Shown here piece by piece: positions 5,636-6,442 of a stretch of DNA of 6,442 nt; position 1 is the first letter of the stretch, and each line of letters starts with the position of its first letter. This DNA is from Pseudolabrys sp. GTDB lineage: Bacteria > Pseudomonadota > Alphaproteobacteria > Rhizobiales > Xanthobacteraceae. Made by a program: the position numbers and the translations under genes. The notes under the pieces were generated by a model that was not told where the DNA came from, did not search any database, and saw only the letters and a list, made by a program, of their open reading frames with translations. The stretch lies in contig JAQSCR010000661.1 in assembly GCA_029945495.1 (NCBI GenBank), positions 1-6,442 of the forward strand. The letters are read 5' to 3'.

Positions 5636-6442
5636 CTATTCGGCCGCGATCGGCATGGCGGCGGCGCGCTGCCGGCGCTTCTTCGCAAAAGCGGTCGCCG
5701 CTTCGCGCACCCAGGCATTGTCGGCGTGCTTGGCGCGCATCTGCTTCATGCGCTGCCGGTTGCACGGGCCGTCGCCGGCGACGACGCGCTTGAATTCGGC
5801 CCAGTCGATGTCGCCGTAGTTCCAGTGCTGCGTGCCTGCGTCGAACGTCAGCGCCGGGTCGGGAAACGTCAGGCCGAGGAAATGGCCCTGCGGCACGGTG
5901 GCGTCGACGAATTTCTGCCGCAGCTCGTCATTGGTGAAGCGCTTGATCTTCCAGCGCATCGCGCTTTCGGTGTGTTGGCTGTCCTTGTCCGGCGGACCGA
6001 ACATCATCAGCACCGGCCACCACCAGCGGTCGAGCGCTTCCTGCGCCATTGCTTTCTGCGCCGGCGTGCCTTTGCACAGCGCGATCATGATCTCGTAGCC
6101 CTGGCGCTGATGGAAACTTTCTTCCTTGCAGACGCGCACCATGGCGCGCGCATAGGGTCCGTAGCTGCAACGGCAGAGCGGAATCTGGTTCATGATGGCG
6201 GCGCCGTCGACCAGCCAGCCGATGATGCCGATATCGGCCCAGGTCAATGTCGGATAATTGAAAATCGAGGAATATTTGGCGGCGCCGGAGAGCAGTTGCT
6301 CTTCCATCTGCTCGCGCGAGGTGCCGAGCGTCTCGGCGGCGGCGTAGAGATAGGCGCCGTGGCCGCCTTCGTCCTGCACCTTGGCGAGCAGCGCGGCCTT
6401 GCGCTTCAACGAAGGGGCGCGCGTGATCCAGTTGCCCTCCGG
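5636..6442 (-). CDS. paaA: PaaA, catalytic diiron subunit of the phenylacetyl-CoA epoxidase (5' end outside window)
   Basis: This is the oxygenase subunit that forms the ring 1,2-epoxide of phenylacetyl-CoA with O2 and electrons from PaaE. The frame runs off the right edge: 268 residues are present, starting PEGNWITRAPSLKRKAALLA, and comparison with the roughly 310-residue E. coli protein suggests that 45-50 N-terminal residues are missing. Numbered from the edge, two E-x-x-H diiron motifs are visible: Glu25-x-x-His28 in VQDEGGHG and Glu108-x-x-His111 in CKEESFHQRQGYE. Asp79 in LVDGAAIMNQ is a further likely ligand; the first helix glutamate lies outside. PaaA-specific segments such as AETLGTSREQMEEQLLSGAAKYSSIFNYPTL are present. 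A TTG near 6409 is internal, because homology continues upstream. The C-terminus is Arg/Ala-rich and divergent. It is the first known gene of this operon, so the promoter should lie beyond the window. Confidence 0.96.
   Translation of the reverse strand, partial: PEGNWITRAPSLKRKAALLAKVQDEGGHGAYLYAAAETLGTSREQMEEQLLSGAAKYSSIFNYPTLTWADIGIIGWLVDGAAIMNQIPLCRCSYGPYARAMVRVCKEESFHQRQGYEIMIALCKGTPAQKAMAQEALDRWWWPVLMMFGPPDKDSQHTESAMRWKIKRFTNDELRQKFVDATVPQGHFLGLTFPDPALTFDAGTQHWNYGDIDWAEFKRVVAGDGPCNRQRMKQMRAKHADNAWVREAATAFAKKRRQRAAAMPIAAE

Overview
The window is a stretch of a bacterial phenylacetate (paa) catabolic locus. The G+C-rich coding sequence and two kinds of intergenic palindrome suggest an alphaproteobacterium of the Hyphomicrobiales (Rhizobiales), probably near Bradyrhizobium or Rhodopseudomonas. 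One palindrome begins GCGCATGATCCCGAAAAGTGG; the other is a long bipartite repeat with ATTCCGGGGC and CCCGGAATCCAG arms. This placement rests on remembered sequence style and was not tested by a search.

The layout is two convergent blocks. The plus-strand block (1-2855) is paaG (3' half only), paaI, paaK and a TetR-family regulator, probably PaaR. The minus-strand block, read from the right edge towards the centre, is paaA (5' end outside the window), paaB, paaC, paaD and paaE, ending at 2970. The blocks face each other across 114 bp filled by a bipartite inverted repeat. A second palindrome separates paaK from the regulator gene. No stretch longer than about 120 bp lacks a gene. I found no tRNA, rRNA, CRISPR array, insertion sequence or attachment site.

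The genes form one pathway. PaaK activates phenylacetate to phenylacetyl-CoA. The PaaABC(D)E multicomponent monooxygenase epoxidises the ring, with PaaA as the diiron catalytic subunit, PaaC as its structural partner, PaaB as a small bridging subunit, PaaE as the reductase and PaaD as the likely cluster-assembly factor. PaaG isomerises the ring epoxide to the oxepin. PaaI is a thioesterase thought to rescue CoA from dead-end thioesters. The regulator probably senses pathway state, most likely through phenylacetyl-CoA as known PaaR proteins do. The ring-opening and beta-oxidation enzymes (PaaZ, PaaF, PaaH, PaaJ) are not in this window.

All seven complete reading frames look intact, with the key residues in place. 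This is a recognisable, mostly ordinary catabolic locus. The less ordinary parts are the convergent split of the paa genes, the two palindromic repeats at its internal boundaries, and tight stop/start junctions with ambiguous starts. I saw no evidence of an undescribed system.
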